Below are positions 28,776 to 37,297 of a DNA stretch of 64,000 nt, in pieces. A model generated the notes under the pieces. That model made no database searches and was not told the origin of the DNA. It was given only the letters and a program-made list of their open reading frames with translations. Source of the DNA: CALMEC01 sp963765105 (GTDB lineage: Bacteria; Actinomycetota; Thermoleophilia; Miltoncostaeales; Miltoncostaeaceae); NCBI GenBank assembly GCA_963765105.1, contig CAVXUW010000003.1, positions 1-64,000 of the forward strand, in the 5' to 3' direction. Every line of letters starts with the position of its first letter. Positions within the stretch are counted from its first letter, which is position 1. The position numbers and the translations under genes were made by a program.

Positions 28776-28995
28776 CCCGGTAGTCCTCAATGAGCTTGTT
28801 GACCAGCAAGCGATCACACATGGCGTGTGCTTCCGCCTCGGGGTCGGCGGCGTTCACGTCGAGAACAATCTGTTTACCGATGCGGACATCGGTGACCCCG
28901 TCGAAGCCGAGCTGATGCAGGGCGCCAACGACGGTTTGTCCTTGGGGGTCGAGCGTCTCGGCTCGGGGCATCACGGTGACAATGACGCGGCTCAT
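28759..28995 (-). CDS. purS: FGAM synthase subunit PurS
   Basis: A 78-residue protein that dimerises and links PurL and PurQ. Typical segments are VIVTVMPRAETLDPQGQTV at the N-terminus and VRIGKQIVLDV in the middle. ATG 28995 overlaps the purC stop by four bases. Its presence confirms the three-part FGAM synthase of Gram-positive type. Confidence 0.95.
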   Translation of the reverse strand: MSRVIVTVMPRAETLDPQGQTVVGALHQLGFDGVTDVRIGKQIVLDVNAADPEAEAHAMCDRLLVNKLIEDYRVDVVS

Positions 28996-29870
28996 GCGGC
29001 GCACTCCTGGATCCAATGGTCGACGGTGGTGCCGGTGATACGTTCGTACGCCTCGTGGTAGCGGCCCTGGGTGCCGGCAACCACCGACGCGGGCAGTTCG
29101 GGGGCGGGGGGCATGTGGTCCCAACCGCTGCAGTCGAGCCAATCACGGAGGTACTGCTTGTCGTACGAGGGGGGGCTTTGGTCGACGGCGTATTCGTCGG
29201 CCGGCCAGAAACGTGACGAGTCGGGCGTGCAGACCTCGTCGCCGAGCACGAGTTTGCCGGAGTGGTCGCGACCCAACTCAAACTTGGTGTCGGCCAGGAT
29301 GATTCCGGCTGCGGCGCTGGCGGTCGCCGCGTGGGTGTAGAGGGCCAATGAGATGCGTTCCGCGTCGGCCAGTACATCGGCGCCGACCAGGTCGGCGGCC
29401 TGATCGCGAGTGATGTTCTCGTCGTGGCCCTCGTGCGCTTTGGTTGCGGGGGTGAAGATGGGTTGCGGCAGCCTCTCAGCTTGGCGGAGGCCGGCGGGAA
29501 GAGCGTGCCCGCAGACGGCGCCGGTGTCGCGGTAGTCGCGCCAGCCACTACCGGCCAGGTAACCGCGTACGACGCATTCGATGGGCAACATCTCGAGACG
29601 ACGTACCACCATTGTGCGACCGGCCAGCACCGGGTCACGCACCTGGGCGGGTACGTCGGCAAGTCGCGTGGAGATGAGGTGGTTCGGCACGATATGGGTC
29701 GTCTCGGCAAACCAGTGCGACGAGATACCGGTGAGCACGCGGCCCTTGTCGGGGATGAGCGTGGGCATCACCACGTCGTAGGCGCTGATGCGGTCGCTCG
29801 TGACCATCAGGAGCTGGTCTGCGCCAAGGTCGTGGACGTCCCGGACCTTCCCCTGAACAAGCAGCTGCAC
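28992..29870 (-). CDS. purC: SAICAR synthetase
   Basis: A 292-residue enzyme that joins aspartate to CAIR. N-terminal GKVRDVHDLGADQLLMVTSDRISAYD and the later IIVVR-equivalent ECVVRGYLAGSGW, KAHEGHDENI and DTKFELGRD are standard family signatures. It starts at GTG 29870 and is the first gene of the leftward purine operon, so the operon promoter should lie in the 185 bases before the divergent alcohol dehydrogenase gene. purE and purK are not in the window. Confidence 0.96.
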   Translation of the reverse strand: MQLLVQGKVRDVHDLGADQLLMVTSDRISAYDVVMPTLIPDKGRVLTGISSHWFAETTHIVPNHLISTRLADVPAQVRDPVLAGRTMVVRRLEMLPIECVVRGYLAGSGWRDYRDTGAVCGHALPAGLRQAERLPQPIFTPATKAHEGHDENITRDQAADLVGADVLADAERISLALYTHAATASAAAGIILADTKFELGRDHSGKLVLGDEVCTPDSSRFWPADEYAVDQSPPSYDKQYLRDWLDCSGWDHMPPAPELPASVVAGTQGRYHEAYERITGTTVDHWIQECAA

Positions 29871-30055
29871 TCACGGGAGTCTACTCATCCGCCTCGCGGA
29901 GAGCCCCCTCCGTCGACGGCGGTGAACCCCGCTCCCCGCGACCTTTTTTCCGGAGGTCAGTGACGGGAAATCACGGGTAGCGGAGCGGCGAACGACATGC
30001 GACACTCGCGGTGCTGCTGTGCACGGTCGGCGTCTCATTACTCAAGGAGATAGCA

Positions 30056-31129
30056 ATGGCTGAATCAATGAGGGCTGCGGTCTTTCGCGGGAAGCACGAC
30101 ATCCACATCGAGGAGGTCGCGAAGCCCTCCTGCGGCCCCACAGACGCAATCGTCAAGGTGACGACGACAACGATCTGTGGGACGGATTCGCATATCTGGC
30201 GCGAGGAGTACCCGGTTGCCAATGGCCGTGTTGTCGGTCACGAGCCGTCGGGCGTGATTGACCAGTTGGGTGACGCCGTTCAGGGGTATGAGATTGGCGA
30301 CCGGGTTGTGGTTGGCGCGATCACACCGTGCGGGGCGTGTTACTACTGCCAACATGGCGACCTGTCCCAATGCGCCGGTTACGAAGGCACGTGGGGAATG
30401 ATCGGTGGATGGCGGCTGGGCAACTCGGCGGACGGCGTTCAGGCCGACTACTTCCGTGTGCCGTATGCGCAGGCGAACCTGGCGAAGATCCCGGAAGGCA
30501 TTAGCGACGAAGAGGTGATGTTTGTCACGGACATCGCCTCGACCGGAATCTCCGCGGCCGAAACCGCGAACGTCAGAATCGGCGATTCGGTGGTGGTCTA
30601 TGCCCAGGGGCCGATCGGCTTGTGTGCCACAGCCGGAGCACGATTGATGGGGGCAAGCCTGGTGATCGGGGTGGATTCCAACCCCACCCGGCTCGCGATG
30701 GCAAAGACGATGGGTGCCGACGTCGTCATCGACTACACCCAGGAGGACCCGGTTGCGAAGGTGAAGTCGCTCACCGAGGGTCGCGGAGCGGACGTTGCGA
30801 TCGAAGCGCTGGGAATCCAAGAGACCTTCGAAAACTGCATGAAGTCGGTGCGACCCGCCGGGGTGGTGTCGTCACTGGGTGTCTACGGGGATAAGGTCAC
30901 GGTGCCGCTCGAGTCGTTTGTCTACGGCATCGGTGACGTCGACATCCGTACCACGCTCTGCCCCGGGGGCAAGGAACGCATGCGGGCGCTCATGTCGTTG
31001 GTGTCGGCCGGCCGGCTCGACCTCAAGCAGCTCGTTACCCACCATTTCACGCTCGATCAAATCGAGGAGGCCTACCCACTTTTCTCCAACCAGGAGGACG
31101 GAGTGCTGAAGGTGGCCATCACGACCTGA
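30056..31129 (+). CDS. Zinc-dependent medium-chain alcohol dehydrogenase
   Basis: A 357-residue MDR-family dehydrogenase. Catalytic zinc ligands are C41, H62 and E63 (CGTDSHIW, GHEPSG). The structural zinc is bound by C92, C95, C98 and C106 (CGACYYCQHGDLSQC). The NAD(P) fold begins at YAQGPIGLCATAGARLMGA. Close relatives oxidise secondary alcohols or act as isopropanol/threonine-type dehydrogenases; the substrate is open. AAGGAG lies about six bases before ATG 30056. The gene is divergent from purC and ends in a strong hairpin. Confidence 0.93.
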   Translation: MAESMRAAVFRGKHDIHIEEVAKPSCGPTDAIVKVTTTTICGTDSHIWREEYPVANGRVVGHEPSGVIDQLGDAVQGYEIGDRVVVGAITPCGACYYCQHGDLSQCAGYEGTWGMIGGWRLGNSADGVQADYFRVPYAQANLAKIPEGISDEEVMFVTDIASTGISAAETANVRIGDSVVVYAQGPIGLCATAGARLMGASLVIGVDSNPTRLAMAKTMGADVVIDYTQEDPVAKVKSLTEGRGADVAIEALGIQETFENCMKSVRPAGVVSSLGVYGDKVTVPLESFVYGIGDVDIRTTLCPGGKERMRALMSLVSAGRLDLKQLVTHHFTLDQIEEAYPLFSNQEDGVLKVAITT

Positions 31130-31135
31130 GGTTCC

Positions 31136-31182
31136 CGCGGCGGACCCCACCGAACGCGCTGCTGCTCGGTGGGGTCACCGCG
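31136..31182 (+). terminator. Extended hairpin after the alcohol dehydrogenase gene
   Basis: GACCCCACCGA (31143-31153) pairs with TCGGTGGGGTC (31166-31176) over a 12-base loop. Beyond a small internal bulge, CGCGG (31136-31140) pairs with CCGCG (31178-31182). No T-run follows. It lies seven bases after the stop codon and just before the next gene's ribosome binding site, so it may terminate or attenuate transcription into the FmdB gene. Confidence 0.6.
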
Positions 31183-31196
31183 TGAGGAGGAAAAAA

Positions 31197-31460
31197 ATGC
31201 CGAGCTACGACCTTCATTGCGGTTCCTGCGACCTCACCTTCGAGGTGTTCCGCCAGGGCTTTCTTCGCGACACCGATCGCGTCTGTGTCGGGTGTGCGGC
31301 GACGGATGTGGAGCAGGTTCTGACCGGCTTCATCACCTCACGTCCGCGCCGGGACCGCCAGGAGCCGAGTGTCACGGGCTTCGCTGCGCATGCGTGTGCC
31401 ACCGGGTGTGGCTGTCATCGTGCTCGTGTCAGCCCGAGTGGAGAGGTGATTCCGCCCTAG
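31197..31460 (+). CDS. FmdB-family zinc-ribbon protein
   Basis: An 87-residue protein starting MPSYDLHCGSCDLTFEVF, the classic FmdB (CxxC_CXXC_SSSS) N-terminus. Zinc ligands are C8, C11, C30 and C33. FmdB was first noted as a putative regulator of amide/formamide metabolism genes, but its role is generally unclear. A strong ribosome binding site (GAGGAGG) precedes ATG 31197. It follows the alcohol dehydrogenase and its stop overlaps the convergent methyltransferase stop by four bases. The C-terminal half has further cysteines (ACATGCGCH) that could bind metal. Confidence 0.88.
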   Translation: MPSYDLHCGSCDLTFEVFRQGFLRDTDRVCVGCAATDVEQVLTGFITSRPRRDRQEPSVTGFAAHACATGCGCHRARVSPSGEVIPP

Positions 31461-32035
31461 CGAACGTCGAGTGCGAGGCGAAACCAGAAGCGTCGCCGGC
31501 TCCGGAGGCGGACACCGTCAACGGGAAGCGCGGCCAACGCTTGGCGTAGTTCGGGAAGCGAGATCGTGCGGATCCCGTCACTGCGGCTGATGCCATGGGC
31601 GGCGCGCCACAGGCGACTGCCCATTACGTCGTAGACGTAGACCCGTCCGCCAGGACGCACCACTCGAATGAGCTCCTGCAGCGCGTGTTCCCAACGCCCC
31701 ACGTGATGCAGCATCAAGAAGGAGACGGCGGCATCGAACGTTCCATCTGCGAACGGCAGGGACGTGCTGTCGGCCACACGCACCTGGGCGCGATGTCCGA
31801 ACCGCCCCAAACGTATCGCGGCGTTTTGGACCATCTTCGGGTCGAGGTCGGTGACCGTCATCCGGGCCTCAGGGTGCGACTGCAAAAGGCCGGCCGCCAT
31901 TGCGCCGCTACCCGCACCGACTTCGAGCACATCCCCGGTGAGCGGCGCATGCTGCAACGCCCACGGCAGCACGACGCGCCGGGCGATGACGTTCCAAGGC
32001 GGGCTGGTGCACACCCCGCGTTCCAAGCTCGACAT
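31457..32035 (-). CDS. SAM-dependent methyltransferase (class I)
   Basis: About 192 residues with the Rossmann methyltransferase core: motif I LEVGAGSGAMAAGLL, the acidic TVTDLDPKMV at the end of strand 2, and VSFLMLHHVGRWEHALQELIRVVRPGGRVYVYD for motifs III-IV. The UbiE/Methyltransf_11 layout suits a small-molecule or lipid substrate. ATG 32035 is preferred; ATG 32044 is in frame and equally possible. There is no obvious partner gene apart from convergent FmdB. Confidence 0.88.
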   Translation of the reverse strand: MSSLERGVCTSPPWNVIARRVVLPWALQHAPLTGDVLEVGAGSGAMAAGLLQSHPEARMTVTDLDPKMVQNAAIRLGRFGHRAQVRVADSTSLPFADGTFDAAVSFLMLHHVGRWEHALQELIRVVRPGGRVYVYDVMGSRLWRAAHGISRSDGIRTISLPELRQALAALPVDGVRLRSRRRFWFRLALDVR

Positions 32036-32340
32036 GATTGACATCACTGGGACGATAGCGAGTTGCCACCGTCTCGCCGCGACCATCCCGACTGTCGTTT
32101 GGGGTTGGCGCGGCCGGACGGTCGACCCGCGTGGGGTGGCTCGGGCGAGCGAGGCGTACCGGGTGGTGGCAGAAGGTCGGCGACAGCGACACGGCCTCGA
32201 CGTCCGGCAACGCGAGTTCCCCTCCGTCGGGCCTCTCGCTCACGCGCCCCCAAATGGTCGGTGTGCGGATCCTCGTGCACCACATACTGCGGTGGCCACG
32301 GGCCGTTATCTCGAGGCTGAGATGTGTCGATACCAAGGGT

Positions 32341-32616
32341 ATGGACAACGAACGACGAACCATTGGTTCCACCCCGCACGCCGCTGGCGCCATGGAGGCG
32401 CTTCAGCGGATGCTGGGCGACACCTTCGATCGCGCCTTGTGGATCGACGCCTGTCACCGTGCCGGTGTGCCCGCGACCGCGTCGCCCACCTGCGACGAAC
32501 TTCGCCGCATCGCGTCGGAGCTCACCGAGATCCCCGGCCCGGCTGCCCGTATCGGCCAGGCCTTGCAACGCCACATCGCCGAGTACGAGTACGCCCGCAA
32601 CGCCCAAGCGGCATAG
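32341..32616 (+). CDS. Small helical protein of unknown function
   Basis: About 91 residues from ATG 32341, with predicted helices (EALQRMLGDTFDRALWIDACHR, CDELRRIASELTEI, IGQALQRHIAEYEYAR). I recognise no family. Codon use is normal. It converges with purB, six bases between stops. A longer in-frame extension exists upstream but looks non-coding (Trp/Arg-rich). Confidence 0.6.
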   Translation: MDNERRTIGSTPHAAGAMEALQRMLGDTFDRALWIDACHRAGVPATASPTCDELRRIASELTEIPGPAARIGQALQRHIAEYEYARNAQAA

Positions 32617-32622
32617 CCGCGC

Positions 32623-33918
32623 CTACAGCGCGCGCAGGCGGTCCATGACCTCGTCGGCGTGGCGCGTGTACCAGGCCGGGTCCATCAGCGCGCCAAGGTC
32701 GTCGGCGGTGATGACGGCCATCACGGCCTCGTCATCGCCGAGCAGCTCACGCAATGAGCGGCCCTCTTCCCAGGCGCGCATGGCGTTGCGTTGCACAGTG
32801 GCGTAGGCGTCCTCCCGGCTGAGGCCGCGTTCGACCAGGCCGAGCAGCACGCGCTGGCTAAAGACCAAACCGTGGGACGAGTCGAGCACTGCCTGCATCC
32901 GCTCGGGTGAGATCACCAAGCCGTCGACCAGTTTGCGGGTGGTGACGAGCATGTAGTCGAACAATGTCGTGGAGTCGGGCAGGATCACACGCTCCACACT
33001 GGAGTGGCTGATGTCACGTTCGTGCCACAGGGCGACGTTCTCGAGCGCGGCGACGGCGTTCCCGCGAATCACGCGCGACAGGCCGCTGATGCGCTCGGCG
33101 GTGATGGGGTTGCGCTTGTGGGGCATCGCGCTCGAGCCCTTCTGGCCCTTCGTGAAGGCCTCCTCGGCTTCGCGCAGCTCAGTGCGTTGCAGGTGACGCA
33201 ATTCCACGGCCAGTCGCTCCAGGCCGCTGGCGGCCAGGGCGAGGGCGGTGAACACCTCGGCGTGGCGGTCGCGGGGAATGACCTGCGTGGCGAAGGACTC
33301 GGCGGTGAGTCCCAGCTCGGCCATCACCTCGGCTTCCAGGGCGGGGTCGAGCATCGCGTAGGTGCCGACGGCTCCGGAGAGCTTGCCCACCGATGCCTCG
33401 TCAAACGCGCGGCGCAGGCGCTCCTCGTTGCGGCGGCTCTCGAAAGCGAAACCGGCGAGCTTCAACCCGAAGGTGGTGGGCTCGGCGTGGATGCCATGCG
33501 TGCGTCCCACGCACAGGGTGTGCGCGTGCTCCAGCGCACGGGCGCGGAGCGTTTCGGTGAGCGCGGCTTGCTCGCGCAGCAGAATTGCCCCGGCGTGCGT
33601 GATGGCAACCGCCATCCCGGTGTCGAGCACGTCGCTGGAGGTCATGCCGTAGTGCACCCATCGTGAAGCCGGGCCGATGTTCTCGGCAACGTTCGTGAGA
33701 AACGCGACGACGTCGTGGTTTGTCGTCTTCTCGATCTCAAGCGTGCGCTCCACCGTGAAGGCGGCGTTCGCTTCGATTTGTGCGAGGTCGTCGGCGGGCA
33801 CGACACCGCGACGCGCCCAGGCCCGGCACACCGCCAACTCCACATCGAGCCAGCGCTGCAGCTTGGCCTCCTCGGTCCACAGGCCGGCCATCTCGGGTCG
33901 TGAGTAGCGAGTGATCAT
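32623..33918 (-). CDS. purB: Adenylosuccinate lyase
   Basis: A 431-residue fumarase-superfamily lyase used twice in purine synthesis (SAICAR to AICAR and adenylosuccinate to AMP). The signature loop SSAMPHKRNPITAE, the catalytic His regions GRTHGIHAEPTTFG and WVHYGMTSSDVLDT are intact. It is translated from ATG 33918, overlapping the purD stop by four bases. It is downstream of purD in a separate two-gene leftward unit. Confidence 0.97.
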   Translation of the reverse strand: MITRYSRPEMAGLWTEEAKLQRWLDVELAVCRAWARRGVVPADDLAQIEANAAFTVERTLEIEKTTNHDVVAFLTNVAENIGPASRWVHYGMTSSDVLDTGMAVAITHAGAILLREQAALTETLRARALEHAHTLCVGRTHGIHAEPTTFGLKLAGFAFESRRNEERLRRAFDEASVGKLSGAVGTYAMLDPALEAEVMAELGLTAESFATQVIPRDRHAEVFTALALAASGLERLAVELRHLQRTELREAEEAFTKGQKGSSAMPHKRNPITAERISGLSRVIRGNAVAALENVALWHERDISHSSVERVILPDSTTLFDYMLVTTRKLVDGLVISPERMQAVLDSSHGLVFSQRVLLGLVERGLSREDAYATVQRNAMRAWEEGRSLRELLGDDEAVMAVITADDLGALMDPAWYTRHADEVMDRLRAL

Positions 33919-35168
33919 GCGCCGATGTCCCGGCGCATTTGGCGCCCGTCGAAGTGGATGAGGTCGGCCCCGGCGTAGGCACGCTCACGTGCTGCCGTCA
34001 GGTCAGGGCCGCGTGCCGCGACGGCCAGCACTCGGCCGCCGGAGGTCACGACGTTGCCGGTGTCGTCAGTGGACGTGCCGGCGTGGAGCACCTGACAACC
34101 CGCGTCTGCCGCGTCGTCGAGGCCGGTGATGACATCACCGGCTCGCGGTGTTGCGGGGTAGCCGGCGGCGGCGAGGACGACGGCAACGCACGGCTCCGGT
34201 GAAAGGGCGAGCGGTCGGTCGTCGAGGTGACCGTCGGCGGCGGCGGACAACACCGCGACCAGATCCTCGTCGAGGCGGGGGAGAAGGCACTGTGTCTCGG
34301 GGTCGCCGAAGCGCGCGTTGAACTCGATCACCCGGGGACCGTCGGGGGTGAGCATGAGCCCGGCGTAGAGCACTCCTGCGAAGGGGGCACCGCGACGGGC
34401 CATCTCCGCGATGACTGGCCGGTGGACGATGTCGACCAGCTCGTCGGCGAGGGCCTCGGAGACATCGGCGGGCGGGGAGATCGACCCCATGCCGCCGGTG
34501 TTCGGTCCGGTGTTGTCGTCGCCGATGGGCTTGTAGTCCCGGGCAGGAGGAAAGCGCACGACAGTGGCGCCGTCACTGATCGCCAGAAGCGACACCTCCG
34601 GCCCGGTGAGGCCCTCCTCAACCACGACGGTAGCGCCGGCATCGCCAAACGCGCCGTCGTCGAAGCACGCGGCGAGCGCGGCACGTGCCTCATCGGTGGT
34701 GTGCGCGACGACGACCCCCTTGCCGGCGGCCAGCCCGTCCGCCTTGATGGCCACGGGGAGGCCGAAGCGTGCGGCGGCGGCCATGCCGGCGGCCGTATTG
34801 GTGACGGTCTCGTGTGCGGCGGTCGGTACCCCCGCGGCCGCCATGATCTCCTTGGCGAACGCCTTGCTGCCCTCCAGGCGGGCGGCTTCGCGGGATGGAC
34901 CGAACGTGCGGATGCCGGCGGCGCGGAGTTCATCGGCCAACCCGGCCACGAGAGGTGCCTCGGGCCCGACCACGGCCAAGTCGACACTGCGGTCGCGGGC
35001 AAGCGCAATAAGCCCGGCATGGTCAGCGACCGCCACCGGGTGCACCTCGGCGTCACGTGCGATGCCGGCGTTACCCGGGGCGCAGATCGCGGTGTGGCCC
35101 GCACGGATGACGGCATGCACCAACGCATGCTCGCGCCCTCCGTTGCCGACGATCAGAACCGTTGCCAC
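33915..35168 (-). CDS. purD: Phosphoribosylamine-glycine ligase (GAR synthetase)
   Basis: A 417-residue ATP-grasp enzyme. The N-terminal VLIVGNGGREHALVHAV, the ATP-grasp core KADGLAAGKGVVVAHT and the metal site IEFNARFGDPETQ are present. GTG 35168 gives the normal start (VATVLIVGNGG); there is a longer frame upstream with no family similarity. It is coupled to purB by ATGA. Upstream is a non-coding/decayed stretch of about 465 bases. Confidence 0.96.
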   Translation of the reverse strand: MATVLIVGNGGREHALVHAVIRAGHTAICAPGNAGIARDAEVHPVAVADHAGLIALARDRSVDLAVVGPEAPLVAGLADELRAAGIRTFGPSREAARLEGSKAFAKEIMAAAGVPTAAHETVTNTAAGMAAAARFGLPVAIKADGLAAGKGVVVAHTTDEARAALAACFDDGAFGDAGATVVVEEGLTGPEVSLLAISDGATVVRFPPARDYKPIGDDNTGPNTGGMGSISPPADVSEALADELVDIVHRPVIAEMARRGAPFAGVLYAGLMLTPDGPRVIEFNARFGDPETQCLLPRLDEDLVAVLSAAADGHLDDRPLALSPEPCVAVVLAAAGYPATPRAGDVITGLDDAADAGCQVLHAGTSTDDTGNVVTSGGRVLAVAARGPDLTAARERAYAGADLIHFDGRQMRRDIGA

Positions 35169-35309
35169 GTGGATGAACCCTACCGATCGGCCGGCGCCGG
35201 CATCCGGCCCCGGGCGCCCAGGTCTTCGCGCAGACCGCCGCCGACGTGAGATCCCCGAATCCCCGCCGCCCCCGCCGCCGCCACCCATGCCGCCACTACC
35301 GGCAGTCAG

Positions 35310-35582
35310 GTAGCGATCACGGCACCGAACGCCGCCTTTCGCTCCGGCGCGAAGATTCGCCTCGTTGGACGACCAAAACGGCCCAGACCGTGTCCGTGTC
35401 GATGCGCCGGGCTGGGACAACGCGTGTGCTCTTCCGGACAAAGGCGTCGCTGAAGATCGGCAGCAACGTCGTCGTCGTCCCGGCCCGCATCCGCGGGAAG
35501 GTCCTCCCGCCTTGGCCGCGACAAAATCACGTTCGGCACCGCCACAACAGCGGTGCGTGTCCGGGCTGCGCCCCGGCGGTGA
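35310..35582 (+). pseudogene. Decayed C-terminal fragment of a secreted or Ig-like protein
   Basis: The 465 bases between purD and the second vapB hold no intact gene, but pieces of protein-like sequence in successive frames: VAITAPNAAFRSGAKIRLVG, then TTRVLFRTKASLKIGSNVVV, then DKITFGTATTAVRVRA before a stop at 35580-35582. Repeating strand-like patterns with Thr/Val/Arg resemble the C-terminal beta domains of actinobacterial exported proteins. At least two frame changes are needed to join them. The parent gene is unknown and the call is inference from pattern only. Confidence 0.4.
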
Positions 35583-35595
35583 TTCATCACCAAGA

Positions 35596-35634
35596 GCATC
35601 AAGATGCGTCCTCCTGATGCTAAGATGCTTGATG
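35596..35634. promoter_or_regulatory. Probable operator of the second vapBC pair
   Basis: Four GATGC/GCATC units occur in 39 bases: the near-palindrome GCATCAAGATGC (35596-35607), GATGC (35616-35620) and GATGC (35624-35628). CATCAAG (35597-35603) also pairs with CTTGATG (35628-35634), which overlaps the antitoxin start. The unit matches that before the first vapB at 4.25 kb. Confidence 0.5.
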
Positions 35635-35891
35635 TGAGAACGACAGTTCGTATTGACGACGAGCTTCTCCGCAGCGTCAAACAGCAGGCGGCCCGCAGCG
35701 GTCGAACGGTGGGCGCCGTCATTGAGGACGCTCTGCGAGTGGCGATGTCGGCGCGTCACGACGGACCACCCAGGCTCTCGCCGCTGCCGACCTACGGCAC
35801 ATCAGGGGTTCTGCCCGGTGTCGATCTCGCCAGCAACGCGGCGCTTCGCGAGGTGATGGAATCGTCGAAGGACGTTGATGCATTGCGTTGA
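35634..35891 (+). CDS. VapB-type RHH antitoxin, second copy
   Basis: An 85-residue RHH protein from GTG 35634: RTTVRIDDELLRSVKQQAAR is the DNA-binding strand and first helix, TVGAVIEDALRVAM the second. The start sequence GTGAGAACGACA closely matches that of the first vapB (GTGAGAACCACA). The C-terminal segment from about residue 45 (Pro-rich) would contact the toxin. It overlaps the toxin gene by 14 bases. Because the toxin downstream is frameshifted, this antitoxin may now be an orphan, still able to bind the shared operator type. Confidence 0.85.
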   Translation: MRTTVRIDDELLRSVKQQAARSGRTVGAVIEDALRVAMSARHDGPPRLSPLPTYGTSGVLPGVDLASNAALREVMESSKDVDALR

Positions 35892-36317
35892 CGCCAACGT
35901 TCTTGTCTACGCACATCGTCAGGACGTCGATCGCCACCACGACTACCGGGACTGGCTCGACGCTGCCCGCGTGGGAGATGAGCCCTTGGGAATCAGCGAC
36001 CTCGTTCTTTCCGCATTTCTCCGTGTTGTGACCCATCACCGTGTCTTTGCCGAACCCACGCCACTGCAGGTCGCAATCGATTTGCGGAAGGAGTTCGATC
36101 CTCGCCCGCCACCGTGGTGATGGCACCGGGCTCGCGACATTGGTCGATCTTCACGCGACTTTGTACAACCTGCGATGCGCGCGGCAATCTGGTGCCCGAC
36201 GCGTACTTTGCTGCGTTGGCCATCGAGTCCGGATCGACCTGGGTAACCGCTGACCGAGGGTTCTCGCGATTCATCGGCCTGACGTCGGTCCATCCCCTGG
36301 CGCGTGCTGAGCAGTAA
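35878..36317 (+). pseudogene. VapC-type PIN toxin broken by a frameshift
   Basis: The N-terminal part (MHCVDANVLVYAHRQDVDRH) carries the first catalytic Asp and continues to about DLRKEF near 36095, where this frame runs to a stop at 36118. The rest of the PIN domain (MAPGSRHWSIF, GNLVPDAYFAALAIESG, WVTADRGFSRF) continues in the next frame to TAA at 36315. Total length, 440 bases, is not a multiple of three, consistent with one missing or two extra bases near 36090-36110. If genuine, the toxin lacks its C-terminal acidic residues and is inactive; a sequencing error is the alternative. Confidence 0.8.
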
Positions 36318-36388
36318 TGCGGGCATGACGAGCGACCGCATGGGGGCGGACACCTGACACGTCGTTTCACCCCGCCCCACGCCACACG

Positions 36389-37297
36389 GTGAGTAGCGTT
36401 GGACCCGTGACAGTTATCGCGGCGACGGGCCTGGAGAAACGCTACGGCGCACACCGGGCTCTTGCCGGCGTGGAGCTGACCGTTCCCGAGGGCTCGTTGT
36501 TCGGCTTCCTCGGGCCGAACGGGGCTGGGAAGACCACCATGCTTCGCGTCGCGATGGGACTCTTGCACCGTGATGGCGGTGACGTCCGGGTGCTGGGGGT
36601 CGACCCGTGGACCGATGGACTCCGTGTGCGTGGGCAAATCGGCTTTCTTCCCACCGACCCGGGCCTGCCGGGTCGCATGCGCGGCGGCCAGGCACTTGAC
36701 TACTTCAGCCGGCTGGACGGGCGCCCGCCAATCCTCCGCGAGGCGGTGTGCGACGCGCTTCGGTTGACCGAGGCCGACTTGGCGCGACCCATTCGCGCGT
36801 ATTCACGGGGGATGCGGCAGAAGGTCGCAATCGTTCAGGCCATGCAGCACGCGCCGCAGCTGCTCATCCTCGATGAGCCCACCGAAGGGCTCGACCCGCT
36901 CGTGCAAGATGGGTTCTTCACCTTGCTCCGGGCGCAACGTGACTCGGGGGCGACGGTGTTCTTCTCCTCACATGTGCTGAGCGAGGTGGAGGCCCTGTGC
37001 GACCGCGTCGCGATCATCCGGGGTGGGCGCATCATCGACGAGGGGCGGGTTGACGACCTTCGCGGACGGCGGCCAAAGCGTGTGATCCTGGCTCTTGCCG
37101 ACGCCGCGGCCGTCATCTCGATTGAGGGCGCGACGGTGGTCAGCCGCCACGGAATGAACGTGGTGCTCGACTACGTCGGCGACCTCCGTGTGCTTCTTGC
37201 GGGTCTGGCGGCACTGCCGGTGAACGACCTCACAATCGACGAACCGGGTCTCGACGAGATCTTCCTCTCCTACTACCGCTCCGAGGACGCCGGATGA
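36389..37297 (+). CDS. ABC transporter ATP-binding subunit
   Basis: About 302 residues. Walker A GPNGAGKTTMLR, a degenerate signature YSRGMRQKVAI, Walker B LLILDEPTEGLDPL and the switch His in FFSSHVLSEVE are all present. The length and C-terminal extension match the CcmA/ABC-2 subgroup that drives efflux of drugs, lipids or peptides. Alternative start GTG 36407 removes six residues. It overlaps the permease gene by four bases (ATGA). Confidence 0.92.
   Translation: MSSVGPVTVIAATGLEKRYGAHRALAGVELTVPEGSLFGFLGPNGAGKTTMLRVAMGLLHRDGGDVRVLGVDPWTDGLRVRGQIGFLPTDPGLPGRMRGGQALDYFSRLDGRPPILREAVCDALRLTEADLARPIRAYSRGMRQKVAIVQAMQHAPQLLILDEPTEGLDPLVQDGFFTLLRAQRDSGATVFFSSHVLSEVEALCDRVAIIRGGRIIDEGRVDDLRGRRPKRVILALADAAAVISIEGATVVSRHGMNVVLDYVGDLRVLLAGLAALPVNDLTIDEPGLDEIFLSYYRSEDAG

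Noticed and set aside
29910..29919. CCGTCGACGG palindrome upstream of purC as a PurR-type operator
   Set aside because: A single 10-base palindrome containing a SalI site is expected by chance at this GC content, and no second copy supports it.
35306..35722. 138-codon leftward frame upstream of purD
   Set aside because: Arg/Pro/His-rich, overlaps the start of a clear RHH antitoxin on the other strand, and has no ribosome binding site. The rightward fragments explain the region better.
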